Shown here piece after piece: positions 33,980 to 42,173 of a stretch of DNA of 64,000 nt. The position numbers were made by a program, and so were the translations under genes. The DNA is taken from contig CACYSB010000010.1 of the NCBI GenBank assembly GCA_902777005.1, positions 62,001 through 126,000 on the forward strand. The letters run 5' to 3'. The notes below the pieces were generated by a model. That model searched no databases and was not told the origin of the DNA. It saw nothing but the letters and a program-made list of their open reading frames with translations. Source of the DNA: an uncultured Bacteroidota bacterium. GTDB lineage: Bacteria > Bacteroidota > Bacteroidia > Bacteroidales > P3. Numbering within the stretch: position 1 is the stretch's first letter; every line of letters starts with the position of its first letter.

Positions 33980-34112
33980 AAATTGAAAATTGAGAATTGA
34001 AAATTGAAATTTGAAAATTGAGAATTGAAAATTGAAAATTGAGAATTGAAAATTGAAATTTGAAAATTGAGAATTGAAAATTGAAATTTGAAAATTGAAA
34101 ATTGAAAATTGA
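33973..34112. repeat. Heptad array, exactly 20 units of AAATTGA
   Basis: Twenty consecutive 7-bp units (AAATTGA, GAATTGA, AATTTGA variants) with no length error, 140 bp. The first unit contains the stop codon of the upstream gene. Every unit ends TGA, and because 7 is not a multiple of 3 the array puts stops in all three forward frames. Confidence 0.95.
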
Positions 34113-34181
34113 GGGGAGGGATTAAATTTGATGTGTTGATAACTTTATGGTGCGGACGGTTTTTGAATAGGAAAAAAGATA

Positions 34182-34189
34182 TATTTTTG
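34182..34189 (+). promoter_or_regulatory. Probable -7 element of the DUF3276-parAB unit
   Basis: TATTTTTG, with a TTTG only 16 bp upstream (34162-34165), so the spacing is short. The DUF3276 ATG is at 34224. Confidence 0.5.
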
Positions 34190-34223
34190 CAATTTGAAAT
34201 CAACTGACAAACAAATCATAGAG

Positions 34224-34562
34224 ATGGAAAATCAAGAGACCAGAAAAGAAGAACTCTACAGTCAGGCCATCCCTGCCGGTAAACGTAGATATTTCTTCGA
34301 TGTGAAAGAGACCCGTGGAGGTGACAAGTTCATCACCATCACCGAGAGCCGCAAGCTGTTCAACAACAATACCGGTGACTTCTATTTCGAGAAGAACAAG
34401 ATGTTCCTCTACAAGGAGGACTTCGACAAATTCCGTCAGGGTCTCGAGAATGCATTTTCGTTCATTGAGACAGGTATTGTGCCGCCACCTGTTGTCGTCG
34501 AAGACAACTATCGCGCCGACGATACCGACAGCAAGTTGGAAGAAATTGACTTTAAATTCTAA
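34224..34562 (+). CDS. DUF3276 (PUR-like) nucleic-acid-binding protein
   Basis: 112 residues. KRRYFFDVKETRGGDKFITITESRK and FYFEKNKMFLYKEDFDKF (each in part) are the repeats of the PUR/DUF3276 fold, which binds single-stranded nucleic acid. The length matches the family. An upstream TTG at 34194 would add ten residues but lies too close to the promoter. Only 2 bp separate its stop from parA, so it may share transcription with the chromosome partition genes. Confidence 0.9.
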   Translation: MENQETRKEELYSQAIPAGKRRYFFDVKETRGGDKFITITESRKLFNNNTGDFYFEKNKMFLYKEDFDKFRQGLENAFSFIETGIVPPPVVVEDNYRADDTDSKLEEIDFKF

Positions 34563-34564
34563 CG

Positions 34565-35335
34565 ATGGGAAAGATTATATCCATAGCTAACCAGAAAGGT
34601 GGGGTAGGGAAAACGACAACGGCTGTCAACCTCTCCGCCGCGTTGGCTGTACTGGAGAAGAAGGTACTGTTGGTCGACTGTGACCCGCAGGCCAACGCCA
34701 CCTCGGGGCTCGGCATAGACCCCGACGGCTTGGAGAAGAGTGTCTATGAATGCATACTCGGTCAAGTCGATGCGAAAGATATCATTACTGAAACTACCAC
34801 GCCCAACCTGTATATCCTCCCCACCCGTATTGACCTTGTGGGTGCCGAGGTGGAGCTCATTAACGAGAAAGGGCGCGAGCAGTTTCTCAGCCGTGCATTG
34901 GCGGACGTGAAAGACGACTACGATTATATCATCATCGACTGCTCACCCTCCTTGGGCCTTATCACCATCAACGCCCTTACGGCGTCTGATTCTGTAATCA
35001 TTCCCATTCAGAGCGAATATTTTGCCCTCGAAGGACTCGGCAAACTCCTCAATACCGTTCGCATAGTGCAGACTCGCCTCAACCCGCAGCTAGCCATAGA
35101 AGGTCTGCTGATAACCATGTACGACAACCGCCTCCGACTAGCCCGTCAGGTGGTGGAAGATGTACGCAGCCACTTCAAACAGCTGGTGTTCGACACCCTT
35201 ATCTTCCGCAACACCAAGCTCGCCGAAGCTCCCAGCTACGGACAGAGTATCATCATGCACGACGCCGCCTCGTCCGGTGCCGTCAACTATCTCAACCTGG
35301 CAATGGAGATACTCCGCAGGAATAAAAAACAATAG
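34565..35335 (+). CDS. parA: Chromosome partitioning ATPase ParA (Soj)
   Basis: 256 residues. Deviant Walker A KGGVGKTT (11-18) with both lysines, DCDPQANATSGLG, and IIDCSPSLGL (Walker B). The short N-terminus without a helix-turn-helix is typical of chromosomal ParA. With ParB it segregates the origin region. parB follows after 14 bp. I found no perfect parS (TGTTNCACGTGNAACA) in the window. Confidence 0.97.
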   Translation: MGKIISIANQKGGVGKTTTAVNLSAALAVLEKKVLLVDCDPQANATSGLGIDPDGLEKSVYECILGQVDAKDIITETTTPNLYILPTRIDLVGAEVELINEKGREQFLSRALADVKDDYDYIIIDCSPSLGLITINALTASDSVIIPIQSEYFALEGLGKLLNTVRIVQTRLNPQLAIEGLLITMYDNRLRLARQVVEDVRSHFKQLVFDTLIFRNTKLAEAPSYGQSIIMHDAASSGAVNYLNLAMEILRRNKKQ

Positions 35336-35349
35336 AAAGAAAAAAAACA

Positions 35350-36225
35350 ATGGCAATAAAGAAGAGTGGAGGCTTGGGGCGCGGTCTGGGATCGATACTG
35401 CCCGATATTGCAGACCTTGAACCCGTAGCGAAGAAAGGCAATGAGGCTGTAAACATGGTGCAAGTGGGTCTTATAGACCCCAACCCATTCCAGCCCCGCA
35501 AAGAGTTTAGCGACAGTGATCTTGAAGAACTGGCACAGAGCATCAAACAACAGGGCATCATAACGCCAGTCACATTACGCCAGATGCCCGACGGCCGCTA
35601 CCAGCTTGTAGCCGGTGAGCGCCGCCTGCGTGCAAGCAAACTCGCTGGCCTCAAAGAAATACCAGCCTATGTGCGTACCGCCACCGACATACAGATGATG
35701 GAGATGGCGCTGGTGGAGAACATTCAGCGTTCCGACCTCAACGCCATAGAGGTGGCTCAAGCTTACCGTCAGCTCATTGAGGAGTGCCGTCTGACTCAGG
35801 ACCAGCTCAGCGAGCGTGTTGGCAAGGACCGCTCCACCATCAGCAACTACCTTCGTCTGCTCGGCCTTCCGGCGGAGACGCAGGAAGCTCTGGCATCGGG
35901 TCGCATCAGTATGGCTCACGCCCGTGTGCTCGCAGGTGTCGATGACATCGAACGCCACAAAGAGATATTGCAGGCCATTGAGGAACGCCATATCTCCGTC
36001 CACCAGACCGAGGAGATGGCCAAGCAGGCTAAGCCTGCCCCTAAGGTGCAGCCCAAGCGTCGCGGTGAGCTGCCGTCGATACACAGTGCTGCCCAAAGTC
36101 GCCTGAAAGACCGTCTACAGTCCACTGTGGAGATTAAGCGTTCGCAACGCGGCAAGGGCACGCTCACCATTTGTTTCAATTCCGACAGCGACTTTGAGCG
36201 CATTATTGCGCTGCTTGAGAAATGA
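35350..36225 (+). CDS. parB: Chromosome partitioning protein ParB
   Basis: 291 residues. N-terminal GGLGRGLGSIL (ParA-activating), then the CTP-binding domain with LIDPNPFQPRK, GERRLRAS (89-96) and ENIQRSDLN, a helix-turn-helix (QLSERVGKDRSTISNYLRLLG), and a C-terminal dimer domain that includes a basic stretch. It binds parS and slides as a CTP-dependent clamp. Overlaps DUF5683 by 4 bp. Confidence 0.97.
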   Translation: MAIKKSGGLGRGLGSILPDIADLEPVAKKGNEAVNMVQVGLIDPNPFQPRKEFSDSDLEELAQSIKQQGIITPVTLRQMPDGRYQLVAGERRLRASKLAGLKEIPAYVRTATDIQMMEMALVENIQRSDLNAIEVAQAYRQLIEECRLTQDQLSERVGKDRSTISNYLRLLGLPAETQEALASGRISMAHARVLAGVDDIERHKEILQAIEERHISVHQTEEMAKQAKPAPKVQPKRRGELPSIHSAAQSRLKDRLQSTVEIKRSQRGKGTLTICFNSDSDFERIIALLEK

Positions 36226-36737
36226 AACGCCTGCTGTTACTGACGCTGCTGGTGCTGACATTCGGCGCAAAGGCGCAGACGTCGGTAGTAGGGGAACACT
36301 CCCCGGACGTCGCGTTGCGCTGGTCTCTGATACCGGGTGGCGGCCAGATTTACAATCATCAGGCTTGGAAGGTCCCTATCATCTACGGCGCCTTTGCCGG
36401 TGTCGGCTACTTTATCTACGACAACTACAAGGCTATGCGTCTCTTCAAGAACGAGTATCTGTACCGTGTCAATAACGATGACCAGCCACAAAACGCCGAC
36501 TATGCCGGTTACCCCACAAGCAACATCTTGGAACTATACAATTCCTACAACCATAACTTCCAACTCATGGTGGTCATCGCTGTCGGCATCTATGGACTCA
36601 ACCTACTCGACGCCTATGTCTTTGGGCACCTTTTCGACTTCTCCATCGACGATGATATAAGCCTCAACCTCATCCCATCAATGCAGCCCACCCTTGCAGG
36701 ATGGTATCCGACCATCGGTGTCGGACTGACATTTTAG
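36222..36737 (+). CDS. DUF5683 membrane protein
   Basis: 171 residues. Signal-like start KRLLLLTLLVLTFGAKAQ, then WSLIPGGGQIYNHQAWKVPIIYGAFAGVGYFIYD (two parts), the DUF5683 signature, and another hydrophobic helix MVVIAVGIYGLNLLDAYVFGH. The ending GWYPTIGVGLTF resembles a beta strand with C-terminal Phe. The family usually follows parAB in Bacteroidota; function unknown. Confidence 0.85.
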   Translation: MKRLLLLTLLVLTFGAKAQTSVVGEHSPDVALRWSLIPGGGQIYNHQAWKVPIIYGAFAGVGYFIYDNYKAMRLFKNEYLYRVNNDDQPQNADYAGYPTSNILELYNSYNHNFQLMVVIAVGIYGLNLLDAYVFGHLFDFSIDDDISLNLIPSMQPTLAGWYPTIGVGLTF

Positions 36738-36807
36738 GCTTGCGCCAACAATAAAACACTTTCATAAACGTTAAAGTAAAGACAAAACAAATAACACATT
36801 AAAAGAT

Positions 36808-37515
36808 ATGATAAGCAAACTCATCTTTATTCAGACCGATGCCGCCTCGGTTATAGACACCGCCGAAAATGCCGTCGCCGCAGCTCCCGAGCGCATCACC
36901 CTTTGGGATATGGCCCTCAACGGCGGCTGGATTATGCTTCTATTGGCTCTCTTGCTGGTAATGGCTGTCTACATCTTCGTCGAGCGCTACCTCACACTCA
37001 CCTCCGCTCTCAAAAGCGAGGCCGACAGTCAGTTCATGGACGCTGTCCGCGAGCATGTCCATAATGGCCAAATCGACGCAGCCCGCAATCTTGCTCGCGA
37101 CACCCAAACCCCTCTGGGCCGTATGATCAACAAAGGCTTCTCTCGTCTCGGTCGCCCTCTGCCCGATATCCAGGCAGCCATCGAGAACGAAGGACAGCTC
37201 GAAGTAGCTCGCCTCGAAAAGCACGTCTCACTCGTCGCCACCGTCGCCTCCCTTGGCCCCATGATAGGTTTCCTCGGCACAGTAACAGGCATGATCACTG
37301 CCTTCCAGGAAATGGCCTATGCCGGCAACAACATCGACATATCGCTTCTCTCCACAGGAATCTATCAGGCAATGGTCACCACCGTAGGCGGTCTCATCGT
37401 CGGCATAATCTGCTATTTCCTCCATAACCTTCTCGTTAACCGCATCAGCAAAGTAGTCTTCGAACTCGAAGTCCGTGCTAACGAATTCATGGACCTCCTC
37501 CACGAACCCGCTTGA
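36808..37515 (+). CDS. MotA/TolQ/ExbB proton channel protein
   Basis: 235 residues with three membrane helices: one at about 30-55, and a pair in the second half (SLGPMIGFLGTVTGMITAFQ and VTTVGGLIVGIICYFLHN). These are the ExbB pore helices with the conserved Thr/Pro/Gly residues. With ExbD it uses the proton gradient to power TonB or Tol. ExbD-like and TonB-like genes follow at once, so a TonB system is more likely than Tol-Pal. Starts after a 70-bp gap behind DUF5683. Confidence 0.93.
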   Translation: MISKLIFIQTDAASVIDTAENAVAAAPERITLWDMALNGGWIMLLLALLLVMAVYIFVERYLTLTSALKSEADSQFMDAVREHVHNGQIDAARNLARDTQTPLGRMINKGFSRLGRPLPDIQAAIENEGQLEVARLEKHVSLVATVASLGPMIGFLGTVTGMITAFQEMAYAGNNIDISLLSTGIYQAMVTTVGGLIVGIICYFLHNLLVNRISKVVFELEVRANEFMDLLHEPA

Positions 37516-37552
37516 TAATGTTTAAAGTTTGTGGCTTAAGGATTGTTGCTCC

Positions 37553-37587
37553 CTAAACCGTATACCGTGAACCGTAAACCTTGAACC
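37553..37587. repeat. Short heptad array, GTGAACC type
   Basis: CTAAACC, GTATACC, GTGAACC, GTAAACC, TTGAACC: five 7-bp units directly before the ExbD-like ATG at 37589. Confidence 0.75.
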
Positions 37588-37588
37588 A

Positions 37589-38005
37589 ATGATCAAGAGT
37601 CAGAACCAAATTAAGATAGAAACGTCCTCGTCGAGTATGAGCGACTTGGTCTTCCTGTTGCTAATATTCTTCATGATTACCTCCACCCTCATCAGCCCCA
37701 ATGCCGTCAAACTGCTACTCCCCGAAAGCAACAGCAAAACCATGGCCAAAGAGAGTGTGACGGTATACATCGACGAGAACCACAACTTCTATGTCGAAAA
37801 CGACATACCCATAGTTCCGTCCGAGCTCGAATCCTACCTCCGCACCAGCATATCCGCAGACGAACAAGATGCTTGCATAGTCCTCCGGGCCGACAAGACT
37901 GTCCCCGTGCAGGATGTCATTCAGGTCATCGACGCTGTCAACAGTATCAACGCCACCGGTGGAACCAAACACAAAGTCATCCTTGCCACCTCTCCTAAAA
38001 AATAA
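37589..38005 (+). CDS. ExbD/TolR family protein
   Basis: 138 residues. One N-terminal membrane helix with the proton-carrying aspartate: SSSMSDLVFLLLIFFMITSTL (in parts; Asp19). The periplasmic domain has VTVYIDENHNFYVEN and CIVLRADKTVPVQDVIQVIDA, the ExbD fold. It lies between ExbB- and TonB-like genes in one operon. A 7-bp array (CTAAACC, GTATACC, GTGAACC, GTAAACC, TTGAACC) precedes the ATG. Confidence 0.92.
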   Translation: MIKSQNQIKIETSSSSMSDLVFLLLIFFMITSTLISPNAVKLLLPESNSKTMAKESVTVYIDENHNFYVENDIPIVPSELESYLRTSISADEQDACIVLRADKTVPVQDVIQVIDAVNSINATGGTKHKVILATSPKK

Positions 38006-38014
38006 GTTCTTAGC

Positions 38015-38749
38015 ATGAACAACAAAATCATATCCGGCATCGTCACCGCCGCCATAATGGCTGTGGTTGTGGCAGTGTTGTTGGCCTTCGGTTATGACCC
38101 TCCCGACCCACCGATACCAGAAGAAGGGGTGGAGGTGAACCTTGGCGACAGCGACTACGGCATGGGTTACGACGCCCAGCCGGCAAGTACGGCGGCAGCC
38201 ACACAGGCGCCGATGGCGCCTAACCAAGTGGCTACGCAGCAAGCCGAGCCGACGCCAAACGTCGGCGCCAACACCAGCGAGGGCAATACCGTCAAGCCTG
38301 TCGCCGAGCAGCCGAAAGAGGTGGTGAAAGAGCCTGAGATTAACAAGAACGCCCTCTTTACGGGGCGTCGCAACCAGCAGAGTGGCAGCGGCAGCCAAGG
38401 TGTTGCCGGCGGCACCGGCGACCAAGGCAAGCCCAACGGTAACCCCAACAGCAGCAACTACACGGGCAACGGCGGTGGCAACGGGGACTTTTCGCTTGCC
38501 GGTCGCAGCAATGTGACGCTGCCCAAGCCACAGTACAACTCCAACCAGCAAGGCCGCGTGGTCGTGCGCATTTGGGTTGACCAGCAGGGGCGTGTGACGC
38601 GTGCCGAGTATGAGCCCAAAGGCTCAAGTACTTCGGACGGCGATCTTGTGACAAAGGCAATATCTGCTGCCCGCAAGGCCCGCTTCAACGCCGACCCCAG
38701 TGCTCCCGAAGAGCAGAAGGGTACCATAACGTATATCTTCAAGATATGA
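38015..38749 (+). CDS. TonB-family energy transducer
   Basis: 244 residues. A single N-terminal helix (IVTAAIMAVVVAVLLAFGY) is followed by a Pro/Ala/Gln and then Gly/Asn/Gln-rich periplasmic spacer (about 30-165) and a C-terminal TonB-like domain (QGRVVVRIWVDQQGRVTRAEY, LVTKAISAARKARFNADP). It carries energy from ExbBD to outer-membrane receptors. No receptor gene is nearby. The stop overlaps the S4 protein start. Confidence 0.88.
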   Translation: MNNKIISGIVTAAIMAVVVAVLLAFGYDPPDPPIPEEGVEVNLGDSDYGMGYDAQPASTAAATQAPMAPNQVATQQAEPTPNVGANTSEGNTVKPVAEQPKEVVKEPEINKNALFTGRRNQQSGSGSQGVAGGTGDQGKPNGNPNSSNYTGNGGGNGDFSLAGRSNVTLPKPQYNSNQQGRVVVRIWVDQQGRVTRAEYEPKGSSTSDGDLVTKAISAARKARFNADPSAPEEQKGTITYIFKI

Positions 38750-39117
38750 GGCTCGACAAATACCTTTGGGCCGTCCGCCTTTACAAGACTCGCTCCATTG
38801 CCGCCGACGCCTGTCAGTGCGGCAAAGTCCTTCTATCCGCAGACGGTCGTCCCCTCAAGCCCTCTCATGAAGTCAAAATCGGCGAGCGCTACTCCCTCAA
38901 CATAGACCAACTGCACAAGGAAATTGAAGTCCTTGCTCTGCCCCCTAACCGCGTAGGTGCACCGCTTGTCCAGGGTTTCATCATCGACCGCACTCCGCAG
39001 GAAGAATACGAGCGCATTCAGATGGCTCGCCAGTACGCCTTCGAAAAACGCGATCGCGGCTTAGGCCGCCCCACTAAGCGCGAACGTCGCGAGATAGAGG
39101 AATTTAAATACAAATAG
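38746..39117 (+). CDS. S4-domain RNA-binding protein, Hsp15-like
   Basis: 123 residues. MRLDKYLWAVRLYKTRSIAAD is the S4 motif found in Hsp15/YrfH and RqcP-type proteins, followed by VLLSADGRPLKPSHEVKIGERY. A basic C-terminal tail (RPTKRERREIEEFK) is present. Such proteins bind peptidyl-tRNA-bearing 50S subunits and help rescue stalled ribosomes. It overlaps the TonB gene by 4 bp, an operon position unrelated to function as far as I can tell. Confidence 0.9.
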   Translation: MRLDKYLWAVRLYKTRSIAADACQCGKVLLSADGRPLKPSHEVKIGERYSLNIDQLHKEIEVLALPPNRVGAPLVQGFIIDRTPQEEYERIQMARQYAFEKRDRGLGRPTKRERREIEEFKYK

Positions 39118-39189
39118 GAAAATTCCTAAAAAAATATGGAATTTTATGCAAGCAGGTGCAAGAAATGTCATCAATGTCGTACTTAACTA

Positions 39190-39735
39190 ATGATTGAACC
39201 GGTGGAAGACAAGCAGATAGTGGAGGCTGTGCTCGCGGGCGACACCAACAAATACGCCCTCATCGTCGAGCGCTACCAGCAGAATGTCGCCAATCTGACC
39301 TACAAGCTCTGCGGCTCCCGCTTGGAGATTGAAGAGGTTACACAGCAGGTCTTTGTAGAGCTCTACTCTGCTCTGCCTCGCTTCCGGTTCGACTCGAAAC
39401 TGAGTTCTTTCATCTATCGCATCACTGTCAACGTCGTCTGCAAGATGATGAACAAGGTCCGCCGCCTAGTCTCATCTGACGCCAGAGAAGACCTCCCTGA
39501 GCAACGCTCCGAGGATCGCAACGCTCAGCAGCAGATTATATACGACGAGCAGATGGAACAGTTGCGCACAGCCATCGGCCACCTCAAGGACGAGCAGCGC
39601 ACAGCTCTCATCCTCTATACTTTCGAGGACTTCAGCTACCAGCAGATCGCCGACGTGATGCAGTGCACACTGAGCAAAGTCGAGAGCCTTATCTTCAGAG
39701 CAAAGAAAAACCTGTCAAAAGAGATAAAACGATGA
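39190..39735 (+). CDS. ECF-type sigma factor, RpoE-like
   Basis: 181 residues. Region 2 is YALIVERYQQNVANLTYKLCG...EEVTQQVFVELYSALPRFR; region 4 is LKDEQRTALILYTFEDFSYQQIADVMQCTLSKVESLIFRAKKNL. It resembles SigW/RpoE-type stress sigma factors. The next gene overlaps its stop and encodes a small membrane protein; then comes a Spy/CpxP-like protein. The set looks like an envelope-stress module. Confidence 0.92.
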   Translation: MIEPVEDKQIVEAVLAGDTNKYALIVERYQQNVANLTYKLCGSRLEIEEVTQQVFVELYSALPRFRFDSKLSSFIYRITVNVVCKMMNKVRRLVSSDAREDLPEQRSEDRNAQQQIIYDEQMEQLRTAIGHLKDEQRTALILYTFEDFSYQQIADVMQCTLSKVESLIFRAKKNLSKEIKR

Positions 39736-40052
39736 CATTAGAACAACAACTGGACAAACTGGCACAACTGCAATATCCCCACAAGGTGGATGTCGTGGAC
39801 AGCGTGATGGCACAGGTCACACAGCGTCCTTATCTGCGACCCGTACGCCGCAGCGTCACGTGGCGTTATATAAGCATCGCTGCCGCTGCCGCCGTTGTTG
39901 CACTTTTTATAGTCAACATCACTATTTTCCGTCCCGCGGCATACAGTAACGAGGATATGGGCTTTGCTATCGCCCAGTTTAACGACTACTCCTCTTGGAA
40001 CACAGTTGAAGAAGCCGCCGTCAACCCCTTTGATTACATTTACGAAGAATAA
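39732..40052 (+). CDS. Small membrane protein, probable anti-sigma factor
   Basis: 106 residues from the ATG that overlaps the sigma stop (ATGA). About 45 cytoplasmic residues (TLEQQLDKLAQLQYPHKVD...VMAQVTQRPY) precede one membrane helix (YISIAAAAAVVALFIVNITIF) and about 35 periplasmic residues. Position and topology suggest it restrains the sigma factor; no recognised anti-sigma domain is visible. Confidence 0.7.
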   Translation: MTLEQQLDKLAQLQYPHKVDVVDSVMAQVTQRPYLRPVRRSVTWRYISIAAAAAVVALFIVNITIFRPAAYSNEDMGFAIAQFNDYSSWNTVEEAAVNPFDYIYEE

Positions 40053-40066
40053 ACAGCATTTATTAT

Positions 40067-40486
40067 ATGAAGAAAGCTTTACTACTGTCGCTCTTGGCCG
40101 TTTTTACGTTCCCTCTCGCAGCACAGCCTGGCGGAAAGCATCATGATGCCAAGCGTAAAGATATCACTGAACTGGTGAGTGATCTTTCCAATGCGCAGAA
40201 ACGCAAGATTGAAAGCATAAGCAAAGAGTCCAAAGAGCGGGTCTCCACTCTTCGTGCCCAGCAGAAGGCTGTGCTCGACAGCATCAACATGTACATGGAA
40301 CGCGAGGGAGACCAAAGAGCCGTCCTCTATCCGCTCTTCGACCGCGAGGCCGCCCTGCATGCAGCCATCGACCGTGAGATGTACTCCGGCAAGCTCCGCA
40401 TCGACGAGGTGCTCACCAAGGAGCAGCGTGCGGAACTGCGTAAGGCCTGCACCAAGGATAGGCCCCCCCACCGTAAAAGTAAATAA
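40067..40486 (+). CDS. Spy/CpxP-like periplasmic protein
   Basis: 139 residues. Signal peptide KKALLLSLLAVFTFPLAAQ. The mature part is helical and charged with two LTxxQ-like segments: DLSNAQKRKIESISKESKERV and VLTKEQRAELRKA. This is the pattern of Spy/CpxP chaperones and metal-resistance proteins of the periplasm. It is the third gene of the sigma/anti-sigma unit and may be its output or feedback sensor. A bidirectional terminator follows. Confidence 0.78.
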   Translation: MKKALLLSLLAVFTFPLAAQPGGKHHDAKRKDITELVSDLSNAQKRKIESISKESKERVSTLRAQQKAVLDSINMYMEREGDQRAVLYPLFDREAALHAAIDREMYSGKLRIDEVLTKEQRAELRKACTKDRPPHRKSK

Positions 40487-40490
40487 TAAA

Positions 40491-40520
40491 AAAAAGCCCT
40501 GCATCTGCAGGGCTTTTTTT
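40491..40520. terminator. Bidirectional rho-independent terminator
   Basis: A-run, AGCCCTGCA-TC-TGCAGGGCT, T-run. It lies between the converging Spy-like gene and the DUF4369 lipoprotein gene and reads as a terminator on both strands. Its last Ts form part of the lipoprotein stop codon. Confidence 0.93.
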
Positions 40521-41268
40521 ATTGCTCTCTGCTCAGCGCACTGCGCAGGTGTTCGGTGGTGTTCTTGAAGTGCAGCGTGTGCGGATTGTCAGGGTACCGT
40601 TCCTGTAAACCTTCCAGCACCATATCGTACCACTCGATGCTCTGCGGGTTGCGCGTGTCTATCAGCAGCCGGTTGTTGAATGGTTTGTACAATGCTATCA
40701 GTGTCGAGAGCGACCCACGGTTTTCCTCTATGAAGCGGCACACATATTCTTGCTGCTCGCTGAAGATCGTACGGTATATCGAGTCGGTCTCCTGCTTCTT
40801 GGCAGCTACAGTGTTGTCGTCTGCAAGTCCGCGCTCGCGCAGCATTGCGTAGTATTCCGACGTGTCCACCAACTCGTTGAGCATCTTGCCTCCGTCGTTG
40901 GTATACTGCTGCAACTGCCACAGCAGTGCGCTCTCCGGCGAGCCGCTGACGTCGTATGTCATCGACAGGTTATTCCAGTCGCCGCTCACCTCCAGCTTCT
41001 CGCCATAGTCAGGCAGTGTCACTATGTAGTTGTTCTCCGTCGTGTGCAGATTGTAAAGGCTGCGATAAGGCATCTTGTATGTATATTTGAAGTGCCCTTT
41101 GCTGTCCACTGGTATGCTGTCAATGAACAGTGGACCTTCCGGTGCAATCTCTTCGAGCCACAATGTCTTTCCTGCCCCGTTCTCGATGGTGCCGCTGATT
41201 GTAAATGTGTCGTGTTTGCAGCCCACAGCCAGCAAAGCCACGCAGGCTATAAGTATTATCTTTTTCAT
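40519..41268 (-). CDS. DUF4369 lipoprotein
   Basis: 249 residues from the ATG at 41268 (ATGA overlap with aroC). Lipobox LLAVGC, then the DUF4369 region DTFTISGTIENGAGKTLWLEE...FIDSIPVDSKGHFKY, usually the N-terminal half of thioredoxin-like thiol oxidoreductases in Bacteroidota. No thioredoxin CxxC domain follows, so this is the domain alone with a helical tail. Likely in the outer membrane facing the periplasm. A further in-frame ATG at 41289 would spoil the lipoprotein signal. Confidence 0.82.
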   Translation of the reverse strand: MKKIILIACVALLAVGCKHDTFTISGTIENGAGKTLWLEEIAPEGPLFIDSIPVDSKGHFKYTYKMPYRSLYNLHTTENNYIVTLPDYGEKLEVSGDWNNLSMTYDVSGSPESALLWQLQQYTNDGGKMLNELVDTSEYYAMLRERGLADDNTVAAKKQETDSIYRTIFSEQQEYVCRFIEENRGSLSTLIALYKPFNNRLLIDTRNPQSIEWYDMVLEGLQERYPDNPHTLHFKNTTEHLRSALSREQ

Positions 41269-42173
41269 AACATATAGTTTATTAGGCATATGGCTGCCAT
41301 AGCCTCAACCACTGCTGCAGCACGCTCCACGTGGTGCCGGTCATGTCTGCCGCCTATTATCATTGTCTCCAGATGGCCGTCCTCGTGCAGGCACTCCACT
41401 GGTTGCGGTATGGTCACAACAGGGTGGAATGCCACGCTGAACTCTATCGGCATTCCGTTGCTTATGCCACCCTGTATACCGCCACAGTGGTTGGTCTTTG
41501 TGCTTCCGTCGCTGTTCCAGCGGTCGATGTATTCGCTGCCTTTCATCTTCGCTGCTGCGAAGCCGGCCCCCATTTCGAAGCCTATGGCCGATGGAATGCT
41601 TATCATGGCTGCCGCCAATGCTGCCCCCAGCTTGCCAAAGAGTGGTTCACCCACTCCGGCAGGCACTCCGGTGATGCTGCATCGCACCACACCGCCTATC
41701 GTGTCATTCTCCACATCGCACATTGGGCTGGACACTTCACATTTTATGCTCACTTCCGGCATCAGCTGTCGTGCAATGGCTCCGGCCACCACACGCGCCA
41801 CCGTCTCGCGTGCCGATGCGCGTCCGCCACCACGGTGATCTCGCACACCATACTTCATGTAGTAGGTGTAGTCGGCGTGTCCCGGACGGAAGAAGTGCTC
41901 CAGCTGGGTGTAGTCTTCGGACCGCGAGTCCTTGTTGTGTATGGTGAATGCTATAGGTGTGCCCAGCGTGATGCCCTCATTCAGCCCCGAAAGCCACTCT
42001 ATCCGGTCTTCCTCCTGGCGCGGTGCGCCGGTGCGGCGACGAGCCAAAGCGTCGGATATGGCTTCCATATCTATCGCCACTCCCGCCGGACAGCCGTCTA
42101 TTACTGCACCTACGGCGAGTCCGTGGGACTCGCCGTAGGTTGTCAGTCGGAACTTGTCTCCGTAGGTGTTCAT
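41265..42173 (-). CDS. aroC: Chorismate synthase, short form
   Basis: 302 residues; most AroC proteins are about 350-390. Conserved motifs: YGDKFRLTTYGESHG (FMN/substrate), RPGHADYTYYMKYGVRDHRGGGRASARET in parts, and GGIQGGISNG. It removes phosphate from EPSP to give chorismate, using reduced FMN. The deficit lies around 140-160, where the usual insertion before VGGVV is shortened. Near the end the usual GRHDPC reads GRHDRHHVERA (275-285). Overlaps of 4 bp with FKBP upstream and the lipoprotein downstream mark an operon. Confidence 0.92.
   Translation of the reverse strand: MNTYGDKFRLTTYGESHGLAVGAVIDGCPAGVAIDMEAISDALARRRTGAPRQEEDRIEWLSGLNEGITLGTPIAFTIHNKDSRSEDYTQLEHFFRPGHADYTYYMKYGVRDHRGGGRASARETVARVVAGAIARQLMPEVSIKCEVSSPMCDVENDTIGGVVRCSITGVPAGVGEPLFGKLGAALAAAMISIPSAIGFEMGAGFAAAKMKGSEYIDRWNSDGSTKTNHCGGIQGGISNGMPIEFSVAFHPVVTIPQPVECLHEDGHLETMIIGGRHDRHHVERAAAVVEAMAAICLINYML

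Noticed and set aside
30603..34112. Possible CRISPR arrays at 30603-30730 and 33973-34112
   Set aside because: Units are 7 bp with no spacers and no cas genes nearby; they are simple tandem repeats.
41318..41336. Possible parS site near CTCCACGTGGTG
   Set aside because: Only the CCACGTGG core is symmetric; the flanks do not match TGTTNCACGTGNAACA. Other CACGTG sites (17350, 54484) fail as well.
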